Source of the DNA: Chloroflexota bacterium
GTDB taxonomy: Bacteria > Chloroflexota > Anaerolineae > Caldilineales > Caldilineaceae
Reading direction: 5' to 3'
NCBI GenBank assembly: GCA_018969295.1
Contig: JAGWYN010000019.1
Location: 1-64,000, forward strand
DNA length: 64,000 nucleotides
Shown one piece after another: positions 1 through 8,409 of this stretch; the first letter of the stretch is position 1, and each line of letters begins with the position of its first letter. Below the pieces are notes generated by a model. That model was not told the origin of the DNA. It searched no databases and worked only from the letters and a program-made list of their open reading frames with translations. The position numbers and the translations under genes are program-made.

Positions 1-1215
1 CTGGCTGCGTTGCAGAGCGAACTGCCTGGCACGACTGCCCGCGCCCAGGGCTGGTATCAGCGGGTGATGGCGCTGCGCTGGTCACAGGCAGAGGTTCTCC
101 AGATTATGGAAGAAATTGAACGGGCCGGTGCTGCTGCGCTGCTCCCCTTTTTTGCTGCCCGCCACACATTGGATGTTGCCTGCAGGCGGCTGTTGTTGGC
201 GCAGCGGGAGGGCACACCCCAGCAGCGGGCAGCCCGTCTTGCGGTTGCTTTGGGGGGCAGTGCACGCACGGTCGAGCTGGATCTGGCAAACCGGGTGGCT
301 GCGCTGGGCAGAGAGGCAGCCGCCGACCCTGCTGCCCTGGCCTGGCTGCGGGGCCCGGTCGACGCCAACTGGCAGCGGTCGTTGCCAGCGGGTGCGTTTG
401 GCGAGGCGTTCGAGCAGTTCATGGCCCTGTATGGCCAGCGAGCGATCGGCGAAGGCGAGATGGCCGTGCCGCGCTGGCAGGAAGATCCTGCGCCGTTGGT
501 TGGGGCGCTGCAGGCAGCTGCTGCGGGCGAGCGGTCGTCAGCGCAGCCGCTCCCTGCTGACCCTGCGCCGCTGCTGGCAGCGGTCGACAGCAACCAGCGC
601 AAAGAGACGCTCCACCTGCTCGAACGCATGCGTCGGGCGATCGAACTGCAGAGCGGTGGGCTGCACGCTTTCGCCTTTGTGCTGGCTGGGACACGCCGCT
701 GGGCTCTGGCTGCTGGCCGCGAGGCAACGGTCGACCAGCGACTCCTGGCCAGCGAGGATGTCTTTTTCTACGAGCTCGAAGAGGTGAAACAGATGATGAC
801 CGGAGAATGGAACATCAGCGATCGTTCGGGGATCCACGCAACCGCCGGGGAACGCCGTGCGCAGCTGGCCCAGGCGCAGCAGGTGGTGCCGGCGGATCTG
901 TTGTGGGGGGAGCGGGAAGCCCGGCGGGATCCGGCGGTGCTGCCGGCAGCGGCAGGGGTGGCCAGCGGAATGGCTGCGGATGAGGTTCCTTCTCCTGGCT
1001 GCGTATGGGGCTGTCCGGTGGGGGAGAGCGCAGCTGCGGTGTTGCTGCCGGCCTCGGCTGCGCTGCTCATCGCGCAGGGCAGCCTGATCGACCCGTTGGC
1101 CGACTGTGCGCGTGCCCTGGGGCGACCTGCTGTGGTCGGGGCGCACCTTCCTGGGCAGGGGGCAGCTGCCGGGCTCAGCGTGGACGGCAACGTCGGACGA
1201 GTGAGCAGCCGATGA
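1..1215 (+). CDS. PEP-utilising-enzyme-like protein, 5' end outside window
   Basis: The reading frame is open at the left edge, so the true start lies upstream; about 404 residues are visible. The C-terminal ~100 residues resemble the swivelling phosphohistidine (mobile) domain of PEP synthase and rifampin phosphotransferase: a run of hydrophobic residues, then GSLIDPLADCARALG and PAVVG. In the family this place reads roughly GSxxSHxAxxAR, and the His carries the phosphoryl group; here it is Pro, so the domain is probably not a phosphocarrier. The upstream helical part resembles the linker region of those enzymes. No ATP-grasp domain is visible, but it could lie outside the window. The stop overlaps the cobT start (ATGA), suggesting co-transcription. 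The family call is moderately sure; the function is unknown. Confidence 0.7.
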   Translation: MAALQSELPGTTARAQGWYQRVMALRWSQAEVLQIMEEIERAGAAALLPFFAARHTLDVACRRLLLAQREGTPQQRAARLAVALGGSARTVELDLANRVAALGREAAADPAALAWLRGPVDANWQRSLPAGAFGEAFEQFMALYGQRAIGEGEMAVPRWQEDPAPLVGALQAAAAGERSSAQPLPADPAPLLAAVDSNQRKETLHLLERMRRAIELQSGGLHAFAFVLAGTRRWALAAGREATVDQRLLASEDVFFYELEEVKQMMTGEWNISDRSGIHATAGERRAQLAQAQQVVPADLLWGEREARRDPAVLPAAAGVASGMAADEVPSPGCVWGCPVGESAAAVLLPASAALLIAQGSLIDPLADCARALGRPAVVGAHLPGQGAAAGLSVDGNVGRVSSR

Positions 1216-2315
1216 GCAGCAGGGTGTCAGGACAGTTGTTGTCGCAGACGGTCGCCCAAATCGGCGCGCTGGACCCGGTGAGCCAGCTGGCTGCTCAGCA
1301 GCGCCAGCAAGAGCTGACCAAACCAGCCGGCGCGCTGGGTCGGCTGGAAGCGCTGAGTGTCCAGCTGGCTGGGATCACGGGCAGTTTGTGCCCGCCGCTG
1401 CGTCCTTGCCGGGTGATTGTCTGTGCGGCCGACCATGGTGTGGCGGCGGCTGGTGTCAGCGCCTATCCAGCCTCGGTGACCGCTCAGATGGTGCACAATT
1501 TTTTGGCAGGCGGAGCGGCGGTCAATGTGCTGGCCCGTCTGGTAGGCGCGGAGGTCACGGTGGTGGATGTGGGGGTGGCGGCTGTGCTGCCCGACCATCC
1601 GCACCTCGTGGCAGCCAAAATCCGGCCAGGGACGCGCAATTTTCTGGAGGCTCCTGCCTTAACCCCTGACGAAGCCGTCGCCGCAGTCGAGATTGGGATC
1701 CAGGTGGCCCGGGCGGCGGTCGAGCAAGGGGCCTGCCTGCTGGTCACCGGTGAGATGGGGATCGGCAACACCACAGCCAGCGCCGCCATCGCCGCGGTTC
1801 TGACCGGGCGGGCCCCGGCCGCAGTCACGGGCAGGGGCACTGGGATCGACGAAGCGCGCTGGCAGCACAAAGTCGCCGTGATCGAAGAGGCGTTGGCGCG
1901 ACACTGCCCAGAGCGCAGCGACCCGATCGACGTGCTGAGCAAAATTGGGGGGCTGGAGATCGGGGCGATCGCTGGGGTGGTGCTGGCGGCTGCTGCGGCC
2001 AGGGTGCCGGTGCTGGTGGATGGGCTCATCTCGACGGCGGGGGCTGCGCTGGCGTTTGGCCTGTGCCCGGCAGCGCAGCCATTTGCAATCGCCGGCCACG
2101 AAAGCCAGGAGCCTGGACATCGGGCTTTGCTCGATTGCACCGGCCTCTCTCCCCTGCTGAATCTGTCGATGCGGCTGGGGGAGGGGTCGGGCGCACTGCT
2201 GGCGCTCCCGCTGTTGGACGCTGCACGGGCCACATTGAACGAAATGGCAACTTTTGAGGGCGCAAAGGTGGCAGGCCCGCTGGATGTCTCCGGGCTGGAT
2301 TCAGGCCGGCGCTGA
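1212..2315 (+). CDS. cobT: nicotinate-nucleotide--dimethylbenzimidazole phosphoribosyltransferase
   Basis: Transfers phosphoribose from nicotinate mononucleotide to 5,6-dimethylbenzimidazole, making the alpha-ribazole phosphate of the lower cobalamin ligand; cytosolic. At 367 residues it has the usual length of the family. Visible signatures are TKPAGALGRLE near the N terminus, the CAADHGVAAAGVSAYP block, the GEMGIGNTTASAA glycine-rich segment, and LGEGSGA near the C terminus, which contains the catalytic-base glutamate known from Salmonella CobT. The ATG at 1212 overlaps the previous stop by the ATGA arrangement and starts the conserved N terminus (SQLLSQT-like), so longer in-frame starts are rejected. 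No other cobalamin genes are in view, so it may serve salvage or belong to a scattered pathway. Confidence 0.95.
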   Translation: MSSRVSGQLLSQTVAQIGALDPVSQLAAQQRQQELTKPAGALGRLEALSVQLAGITGSLCPPLRPCRVIVCAADHGVAAAGVSAYPASVTAQMVHNFLAGGAAVNVLARLVGAEVTVVDVGVAAVLPDHPHLVAAKIRPGTRNFLEAPALTPDEAVAAVEIGIQVARAAVEQGACLLVTGEMGIGNTTASAAIAAVLTGRAPAAVTGRGTGIDEARWQHKVAVIEEALARHCPERSDPIDVLSKIGGLEIGAIAGVVLAAAAARVPVLVDGLISTAGAALAFGLCPAAQPFAIAGHESQEPGHRALLDCTGLSPLLNLSMRLGEGSGALLALPLLDAARATLNEMATFEGAKVAGPLDVSGLDSGRR

Positions 2316-2342
2316 GTGAATCGATCCGAGAGGAGAAGAGGT

Positions 2343-3347
2343 GTGACGAGTCAACAGTCGACCCAGGTTTCTGCAGGGCAAGCGGCCCCTGCTGTGCCGC
2401 TCAAAATCAGTATTGTGATTCCACTTTACAACGAAGAGGGCAGCATTCCGCAGCTTTACACAGCGTTGGATGGTGCGATTGCCCATTATGGGCAGCCTGC
2501 CGAGGTGATCGTGGTCGACGATGGTTCGCGCGACCGCAGTTTTGCGTTGCTCAAGGAGATTGCGACCCGGGACCCCCGTTTTACGATCATTCGATTTCGA
2601 CGTAACTTCGGTCAGACGGCCGCCTTTGCCGCTGGGTTTGCGCAGGCGCGCGGGGAAGTGATTGTCACGATGGATGCGGACCTGCAGAACGACCCGATGG
2701 ATATTCCGCGGCTGATGGCGAAGATCGATGAAGGATACGACATTGTCAGCGGGTGGCGCAAGAACCGGCAGGACCGCTGGCTTGACCGCAAGCTGCCCTC
2801 GCTGTTGGCCAATCGGCTGATCTCGAATGTGACCGATGTTCGTCTGCACGACTATGGTTGTTCGCTCAAAGCCTACCGCACCGAGGTAATCCGACATGTG
2901 CGGCTCTACGGCGAACTGCATCGTTTTATCCCAGCACTGGCCAGCCAGGTCGGAGCAAGCGTGACAGAAGCGCCGGTCAACCATCGAGCCCGTCAGTTTG
3001 GCCGTTCCAAGTATGGCATCAGCCGCACCGTGCGGGTGATGCTCGATCTGATCAACGTCTGGTTTCTGGGCGCGTATTCGACGCGGCCGATCCATGTCTT
3101 TGGCACGCTGGGGCTGATCTCGAGCTTGTTTGGGATGTTGGTGGGCTGCTACCTGACGGCGCTCAAGCTTTTTTGGGGGGAGAGCATTGGCAACCGTCCT
3201 CTCCTGCTTCTGGCGGTGCTGCTTGTGGTGATCGGCGTGCAACTGGTGACGATGGGGCTGTTGGCCGAGATGATCACGCGCACCTACTATGAAAGCCAGA
3301 ACAAGCCGATCTATGTGGTGCGCGAGATCGTCAACAATTTCGTGTGA
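2343..3347 (+). CDS. family 2 glycosyltransferase, DPM1/GtrB/ArnC-like, membrane anchored
   Basis: Likely transfers a sugar from a nucleotide sugar to a polyprenyl phosphate at the inner face of the membrane. The GT-A fold is evident: SIVIPLYNEEGSI at the start, VVDDGSRDRS, and the metal-binding DADLQNDP (DxD). FGRSKYGISRT follows, typical of the dolichyl-phosphate-mannose-synthase-like group. Two membrane segments close the protein (about residues 255-280 and 290-315), as in GtrB/ArnC. The GTG at 2343 is preferred over the GTG at 2316 because GAGGAGAAGA lies just upstream of it. It follows cobT by 27 bases and may be in the same transcript, though without obvious functional link. The acceptor and sugar cannot be read from sequence. 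Confidence 0.88.
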   Translation: MTSQQSTQVSAGQAAPAVPLKISIVIPLYNEEGSIPQLYTALDGAIAHYGQPAEVIVVDDGSRDRSFALLKEIATRDPRFTIIRFRRNFGQTAAFAAGFAQARGEVIVTMDADLQNDPMDIPRLMAKIDEGYDIVSGWRKNRQDRWLDRKLPSLLANRLISNVTDVRLHDYGCSLKAYRTEVIRHVRLYGELHRFIPALASQVGASVTEAPVNHRARQFGRSKYGISRTVRVMLDLINVWFLGAYSTRPIHVFGTLGLISSLFGMLVGCYLTALKLFWGESIGNRPLLLLAVLLVVIGVQLVTMGLLAEMITRTYYESQNKPIYVVREIVNNFV

Positions 3348-3350
3348 GGA

Positions 3351-3390
3351 GTCGGTGCGGGCGGCGGTATGGGGTGGCGTCCGCACCGAC
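3351..3390. terminator. hairpin between convergent genes
   Basis: A perfect 10-bp stem (GTCGGTGCGG at 3351-3360 pairing with CCGCACCGAC at 3381-3390) around a 20-nt loop sits in the 69-bp gap between the glycosyltransferase stop and the convergent lamin-tail gene stop. No T tract follows on either strand, so it is a hairpin barrier or RNA-stabilising element rather than a textbook intrinsic terminator. It could serve both directions. Confidence 0.55.
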
Positions 3391-3416
3391 CTGATAGTTG
3401 GGAACGGTTAGTCTGC

Positions 3417-4799
3417 TCAGCGGCTCACAGTCGGCAGATAGATCTGCTGGTCGCAGGGCAGATTGGGTTCTTCCAACGCGACCACGCAGATGAGGTCTGT
3501 CCACGTTCCTCCTGTGGGCACGCGGCCAAACCCTCCGAAACGCGGCCGTTCGTCCCAGTCGAACCCATCGACGAGCGCGGTGCCTTCTCCGCCGTACAGG
3601 CCGACGAAATCGTTGGCGTTCTCCAGGGTAAAATTCATATGCCAGACGCTGCGGTTGGGGAGCGTATTCTGGCCGATGTCGCTGTCGGCCAGAAAGGCGA
3701 GCAGCTGGCCAGGGGCGAGCGTGACCCCGGCGGGGATCCGAAACTTCAGCGGTTCGTTGCGGTCGTTGGTGATCGAAAGGCCGTCGAGTGAGATGGCGGC
3801 GGTGCCTGGGTTGTACAGCTCGACCCAGTCTGGCCGTTCGGCGGGTTCGTCGGGGTCGGGGACGTAGTCGTTGCGGGCAACGACTTTGTGAATCAACACC
3901 CTGGGTGCTACATAGCCGGCCATATAGCCGTAGTCGCGGCCGAGCAGCGGGAAGCGTGTGCTTTCTGCCTGTCCGTCGCTGGCTTCGACATAATAGCGCA
4001 CCAGCGTGCCCGTGGGCATGGCTGGAAGAGCGGCTGCATACTGGGTGGGGCCGACCTGGGCCATCGGGAGGGTTGTCCAGGAGAGAGGTCCTGTGTAGGG
4101 AGCTGTCTGGGTGATGTAGCGGATCTGCGCCACGGCGACCCCGATGTCGTCGGTGATCGTCGCGCTGACTGTGAAAGGGCCGGTGGGGCCGGGCAGGTCG
4201 ACCGTCAGCGTCGGTGAGGTCACGTTTGAGATATAGGGCGGGTTGACGCTGTTGCTTTTGCCGGCGGTGGGGCGGCCGGTCCGCCAGGTTCCGGTGCCGT
4301 CGAGGCTGCGGGCGTAGGAGATGTCACTCTGTTGGGGCCCAAATTCTACCTCGTCGATTTTGGTGACAGAATCGTTGCTTTGGACTGCGTAGATGCCCAC
4401 ATATTCGCCTCCCGCTGACAGGCTGAAATCCAGGTGGAGGGGGCCCCGCTGCGGGTCATTGTCGGCAAAGAGGACCAGAAAGCTGTAGGCAGAGATCGTC
4501 AGGCTGGCTGTGATCACATGCTTGGTGGGCCGTGCCGGGTCATCGGTCAAGGCCAGTCCGGTCAGCGAGACCGGGCTGCCGGTGGGGTTGTAGAGTTCGA
4601 TCCAGTCTGGGGTGCGGTCGGGGTCGTCCGGGTCAAAGAGGGTAGAGCTGTTGGAGGCCATCAGCTCGTTGAGGCGGAGGTCAGCTAGCCCAGCAGGCTG
4701 CTCCGGTGCAGCAGTTGCCGGGCTGGCGACCCAAAAAAGTGTGGCAGCCAGGAGGCTGCCGATCAGCAGGGCGGTCGTTGTGCGAAGGACAGGGTGCAT
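3417..4799 (-). CDS. exported protein with two lamin-tail domains
   Basis: A predicted extracellular protein of 460 residues. An N-terminal signal peptide ends near the SPATAAPE segment. Two lamin-tail domains (LTD, an Ig-like beta fold) are visible. The first begins LRLNELMASN and continues with PDWIELYNPTG; the second, around residue 315, reads VLIHKVVARN...PDWVELYNPGT. A predicted Ig-like domain lies between them (around residues 200-300). The extreme C terminus, QQIYLPTVSR, matches the YLPxV-like tail of the two neighbouring exported proteins. The start is the ATG at 4799, which has AAGGAG eight bases upstream; the ATG at 4805 is too close to it. Its gene is 22 bases downstream of the FG-GAP gene on the same strand, so the two probably form an operon. 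In bacteria the LTD is an adhesion or scaffold domain; a specific ligand cannot be inferred. Confidence 0.85.
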   Translation of the reverse strand: MHPVLRTTTALLIGSLLAATLFWVASPATAAPEQPAGLADLRLNELMASNSSTLFDPDDPDRTPDWIELYNPTGSPVSLTGLALTDDPARPTKHVITASLTISAYSFLVLFADNDPQRGPLHLDFSLSAGGEYVGIYAVQSNDSVTKIDEVEFGPQQSDISYARSLDGTGTWRTGRPTAGKSNSVNPPYISNVTSPTLTVDLPGPTGPFTVSATITDDIGVAVAQIRYITQTAPYTGPLSWTTLPMAQVGPTQYAAALPAMPTGTLVRYYVEASDGQAESTRFPLLGRDYGYMAGYVAPRVLIHKVVARNDYVPDPDEPAERPDWVELYNPGTAAISLDGLSITNDRNEPLKFRIPAGVTLAPGQLLAFLADSDIGQNTLPNRSVWHMNFTLENANDFVGLYGGEGTALVDGFDWDERPRFGGFGRVPTGGTWTDLICVVALEEPNLPCDQQIYLPTVSR

Positions 4800-4821
4800 G
4801 GGCATCACTCCTTGGGCTGGT

Positions 4822-7800
4822 TCAGTAGCAGCCGCTGCCGTCGGCGACAGAAGGCAGGTACACAAACGAAGAAGGGGCAAACGAGAGATTGTAGCGGCCA
4901 GGCGTCGGGGTAGCGTAGCGAACCCATTCGTTGGGATTCAGGTCAGAACGTGCCCACGCGTGGTCGGGCAGCTGCGGATCGAAGGAGACCTGGTCGATGA
5001 CCTGGTTGCCGCGTGCGTCGATATCGTACAGCACAAGGGTCTCTCCGTCCCGGCTGAGGCTGAAGGGGACATGGAAACTTCCCTGTTCTGGTTCGGCGTC
5101 GGCGATAAAGATCTGGTAGCTGTGTGGCTCCATCAGGGTCCCTTCCGGGATCCGATATTTGCGCAGGTCGGTGGGGTCGTCGGTCAAATACATGCCGCCC
5201 AGGTCGATTTTTTGGTTGCTGGTGTTGTGCAGTTCGAACCAGTCCGGATATTCGAGCGGTTCGTCGGGGTCGACCAGGACGGTGCGGTTGTCGGCCATGA
5301 GTTCGTTGACCACGATTGGGATTTTGCGGTTCTGGCTGGGGTCGTTGCTGTCGGTCAGCGAGCGCATATACTCGCCGAGCAGCGGCATGCGTGTGACGCC
5401 GTCGACGGCGGTGCGCCCGTTGCTGACGATCGAAACGGTCAGGCTTCCGGTGCCGCATTGGGGGGTGGGTCTGGGCTCGGCTACCACAAAGTAGCGGGTG
5501 GTGGCTCCTGGGGCAATGAACGTGGCGGGCAGATCGAGGAACATCTCCCCGTTGTCGAGCAGGAAGAGGGTTTCTCGTCGGATCGACGTATCGCTTGCCG
5601 CAGCGAAACGGCCGTCGCCGTTGTCTTGATAGACCTGCATGGCAGAGAAGAGGCTGCTGACCTGGTCGGTGGTCAGCAGGGTTCCGTCGCTGTTTTCGAA
5701 GCGAAGCGTGAGCGAAGCGAGCTGGAGGGGGGGGTTGCCTGGCCGCCCGCGGTGGGTCAGACTGGTTTCGACCAGCAGGCGTTGGGTGCCTGCGCTGAGA
5801 TTGGGCGAACTTTGGGTCAGGCGGAACTGCCCACCACGGTTTTCATGCCAGGCGACCTTGCCGTCCTGGCGCGAGGCGGAGAGCACATCCAGATCCTGGT
5901 CGCCGTCCAGGTCGGCGACAAAGACCCCGTGCGCCACTTCGGCGAAGGGGCTGATCAGGTGTTCCTGCCAGCTGGGGACAACTTCTCCCATATTTTCGTA
6001 CCAGACGATCTGGTTGTTGTATTCGACAGCGGCGACGATGTCCTGGTCGCCGTCGCCGTCCAGATCGGCTCCGAGCGCAGCGTGGACGCCGCGTGCAGTG
6101 TCGCTGACGACATACCGTTGAAAGCCCAGACCGGTGTTGAGACGATTGGCAAACCAGGAGACCGTGTGGTCGCGCTCGGAGGAGACGATGATGTCCATGT
6201 CGCCGTCCCGATCCAGGTCGGCTGCATGGATGAACTGCGCGCCATTGGCGTTGGCGTAGAGGATCTCCTGGCTGAAGGTGCGCGGGCTGGTCTGGCGGAA
6301 AATGGTTACGCGATTGTCGTTGGCTGAGGCGGCCATCAGGTCCATGTCGCCGTCCCCATCCAGATCGGCTGCATAGCTGGAACGGGGGTAGCCAAGGCTG
6401 CGGCTGACAAATTGTTTGGCCCAGGTGGTGCCGGTGCGGTCGCTGTTTTCGTACCAGGCGATTGAGCCGTCGCCGTCGGTGGCGGAGTAGATGTCGAGAT
6501 CGCCGTCGCCGTCGATGTCGGCGAGGTTGGCATCGCGCACTCGGCTGGCAGAGTCGCTGACGAGGCGGGTGACGAAGGTGGGGGTCCCGTTCTGGCGCAG
6601 CTGGTTGACATACATTAAAATGCGGTTGGTGTCACGGTCGGCCGCCACGATGTCGTTGTCGCCGTCGCTGTCGACGTCCCCGGTGGCAGACCAGCGCCCT
6701 CCTGCCAGGCTGCTGTCCAGCACGACGGTTTCGAAGACAGGCGGGCTCCCTCCCAGGTTGCGGTGCCAGGCAACTACGTTGTTGGAGGTGGAGGCGATAT
6801 CGGTGCGCCCGTCGCCGTCAAGATCCGCAGCCGAGACCGAGCGGGTCTGGCTGAAGGTGTTGACCACCCGTTCTCCTTCGAGAAGGGCGGAGCGGTGGAT
6901 CGAGTTGTTGACGTGCAGGACGACTCGGTTGTCTACGCGCGACGCGACGACGATGTCGGGGTCGCCGTCGCGGTCGAAATCGGCTGCATGGACACCGCGC
7001 GCGCCCTCCGCCTGGTAGGTCACTACCCTGCGCACAAATGTGGGGGGGCTGTCTCCAGCCTGCGTAAAGAGCAGCACGGTGTTGTCGTCGGACGAGGCTG
7101 CCAGGATGTCTGGGCGCCCGTCGCGGTCGATGTCGGCGATCGCCACGGTTTTGACATGGTCGGCGGCGGTGTACAACACATGCAGCGCAAACGCAGCGCC
7201 CTGTCCTTGGTTTTCATACCAGCCGACCAGGTTCTCGCCCTCCGACCCAAAGGCCAGATCTGGATCTCCGTCGCCGTCCAGGTCACCGACTGCGACGGTT
7301 TTGGCGTAGTCGTTGTTCGGATCGGGGACTGGGCCGTTGCGAATCAAACGACGTTCGAAGGCAAGGGGCTGGGCGGCGATCTGCCGGTACCAGACGATCT
7401 GGTTGCTGTTTTCGCCGACGGCAACGATGTCCAGCTGTCCATCTTTGTCGAGATCGCCCGTCGTGACAGCGACCGCCCCTGAAAGTGCCGTGTCGATCGT
7501 GACCCGGGTAAAGGTCGGCACCTCTGCGCCGCCGCTGTTGAGATAAAGCAGCACCTGGTTGCCGTCTCGGGTCGTGATCAGGACATCCAGGTCGTTGTCC
7601 CGATCGAGATCGGCCGCATGGACGGCGACAGGATAGGCGAGACCCGTGTCGATGTCGAACCGGGTAAACTGCAGATCGCGGTTGCCGAGGTTGTTGCGCA
7701 GCCAGAAGAGCACACCGCCCCCGTTGGCTGTCTGGTCTGCCTCGCTGGCCGCAGAAGGTGCCAGCGCTCCTACGGCGACGGCCAGCACATCGCTGTAGCC

Positions 7801-8199
7801 GTTCCGATTGAGATCGGCCGGGATGGCCATATAGACCCCGCCGGCGGTTGCCAGGGGGAAGGGGGTGAAGCGCAGATTGCCTGTGCTGCGGTGCCAGACG
7901 ATCTGTCCATCTTCGCGCGAGGCGGCCAGGATGTCAATGCGTCCATCTCGGTCGAAATCGGCGGAGGTCGCCGAATGGGCCCCGACAGCGTTGGCTGCAA
8001 CGACAATCTGGTCAGAAAAAGGTACTGCAGAGTCTGCCTGTTGTGCGGGCACCTGCGCAGGGGCAGCCACAGCAGGGGCAGCCACAACGGCTGCGGTGAA
8101 ATCGGATCGATTGGATTGTGGCAAGATCTGCCAGGGGGCGAGTTGGAGTCCGATGGCTGCTGCGACCAAAATCGCCAGGAGACGAAAAAATTTGTACAT
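4822..8199 (-). CDS. exported FG-GAP/VCBS repeat protein with C-terminal lamin-tail domain
   Basis: A secreted protein of 1125 residues. It starts with a signal peptide (MYKFFRLLAILVAAAIG) and an Ala/Pro-rich linker. It then carries 14 calcium-binding FG-GAP/VCBS motifs of the form DxDxDGxxDI, for example DFDRDGRIDI, DLDGDGDPDL and DIDGDGDLDI. Seven precede and seven follow a break near the segment HRSALLEGERVV, which fits two seven-bladed beta-propellers. A domain with SLTLRFENSDG follows, then a lamin-tail domain (VVNELMADN, YPDWFELHN). The tail is VYLPSVADGSGCY. GAGAAGG lies upstream of the ATG. It is the first gene of a two-gene operon with the lamin-tail gene and is divergent from the CotH gene. 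It is likely a cell-surface or matrix protein binding calcium and sugars or proteins. Confidence 0.88.
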   Translation of the reverse strand: MYKFFRLLAILVAAAIGLQLAPWQILPQSNRSDFTAAVVAAPAVAAPAQVPAQQADSAVPFSDQIVVAANAVGAHSATSADFDRDGRIDILAASREDGQIVWHRSTGNLRFTPFPLATAGGVYMAIPADLNRNGYSDVLAVAVGALAPSAASEADQTANGGGVLFWLRNNLGNRDLQFTRFDIDTGLAYPVAVHAADLDRDNDLDVLITTRDGNQVLLYLNSGGAEVPTFTRVTIDTALSGAVAVTTGDLDKDGQLDIVAVGENSNQIVWYRQIAAQPLAFERRLIRNGPVPDPNNDYAKTVAVGDLDGDGDPDLAFGSEGENLVGWYENQGQGAAFALHVLYTAADHVKTVAIADIDRDGRPDILAASSDDNTVLLFTQAGDSPPTFVRRVVTYQAEGARGVHAADFDRDGDPDIVVASRVDNRVVLHVNNSIHRSALLEGERVVNTFSQTRSVSAADLDGDGRTDIASTSNNVVAWHRNLGGSPPVFETVVLDSSLAGGRWSATGDVDSDGDNDIVAADRDTNRILMYVNQLRQNGTPTFVTRLVSDSASRVRDANLADIDGDGDLDIYSATDGDGSIAWYENSDRTGTTWAKQFVSRSLGYPRSSYAADLDGDGDMDLMAASANDNRVTIFRQTSPRTFSQEILYANANGAQFIHAADLDRDGDMDIIVSSERDHTVSWFANRLNTGLGFQRYVVSDTARGVHAALGADLDGDGDQDIVAAVEYNNQIVWYENMGEVVPSWQEHLISPFAEVAHGVFVADLDGDQDLDVLSASRQDGKVAWHENRGGQFRLTQSSPNLSAGTQRLLVETSLTHRGRPGNPPLQLASLTLRFENSDGTLLTTDQVSSLFSAMQVYQDNGDGRFAAASDTSIRRETLFLLDNGEMFLDLPATFIAPGATTRYFVVAEPRPTPQCGTGSLTVSIVSNGRTAVDGVTRMPLLGEYMRSLTDSNDPSQNRKIPIVVNELMADNRTVLVDPDEPLEYPDWFELHNTSNQKIDLGGMYLTDDPTDLRKYRIPEGTLMEPHSYQIFIADAEPEQGSFHVPFSLSRDGETLVLYDIDARGNQVIDQVSFDPQLPDHAWARSDLNPNEWVRYATPTPGRYNLSFAPSSFVYLPSVADGSGCY

Positions 8200-8306
8200 C
8201 GTAATCGTACCTTCTCATTGACCGTGTAGCACTGGCGTCCAAATGTAGCCGACAAGCTGTGCACCCTGGCACCCAGGGGGGGGTGGGTCCCTGGCGGCGT
8301 GCCAAT

Positions 8307-8335
8307 TCGAGTGAAACCCCAGTATCTGCTATAAT
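8307..8335 (+). promoter_or_regulatory. extended -10 promoter for the CotH gene
   Basis: The perfect -10 TATAAT (8330-8335) is preceded by TGC, the extended -10 arrangement, with a weak -35 (TCGAGT at 8307-8312) at 17-base spacing. Predicted start of transcription is near 8342, about 68 bases before the CotH ATG. The remaining part of the 210-base divergent gap shows no other clear signal. Confidence 0.6.
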
Positions 8336-8409
8336 AGCTGTTAATCGCCGACATACCAAAGTCAAGCATGAGTAGGAATGAGCCCAATGGATCGTTGTAA
8401 GAGGTGCAT

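Noticed and set aside
4612..6327. Long plus-strand open frame of about 570 codons
   Set aside because: It lies entirely antisense to the lamin-tail and FG-GAP genes; the repetitive GC-rich Asp codons keep the opposite frame open. No domain or ribosome site supports it.
8200..8409. Minus-strand promoter for the FG-GAP gene
   Set aside because: TTGTCG-like and TACAC-like boxes can be found but the match is too weak to list.
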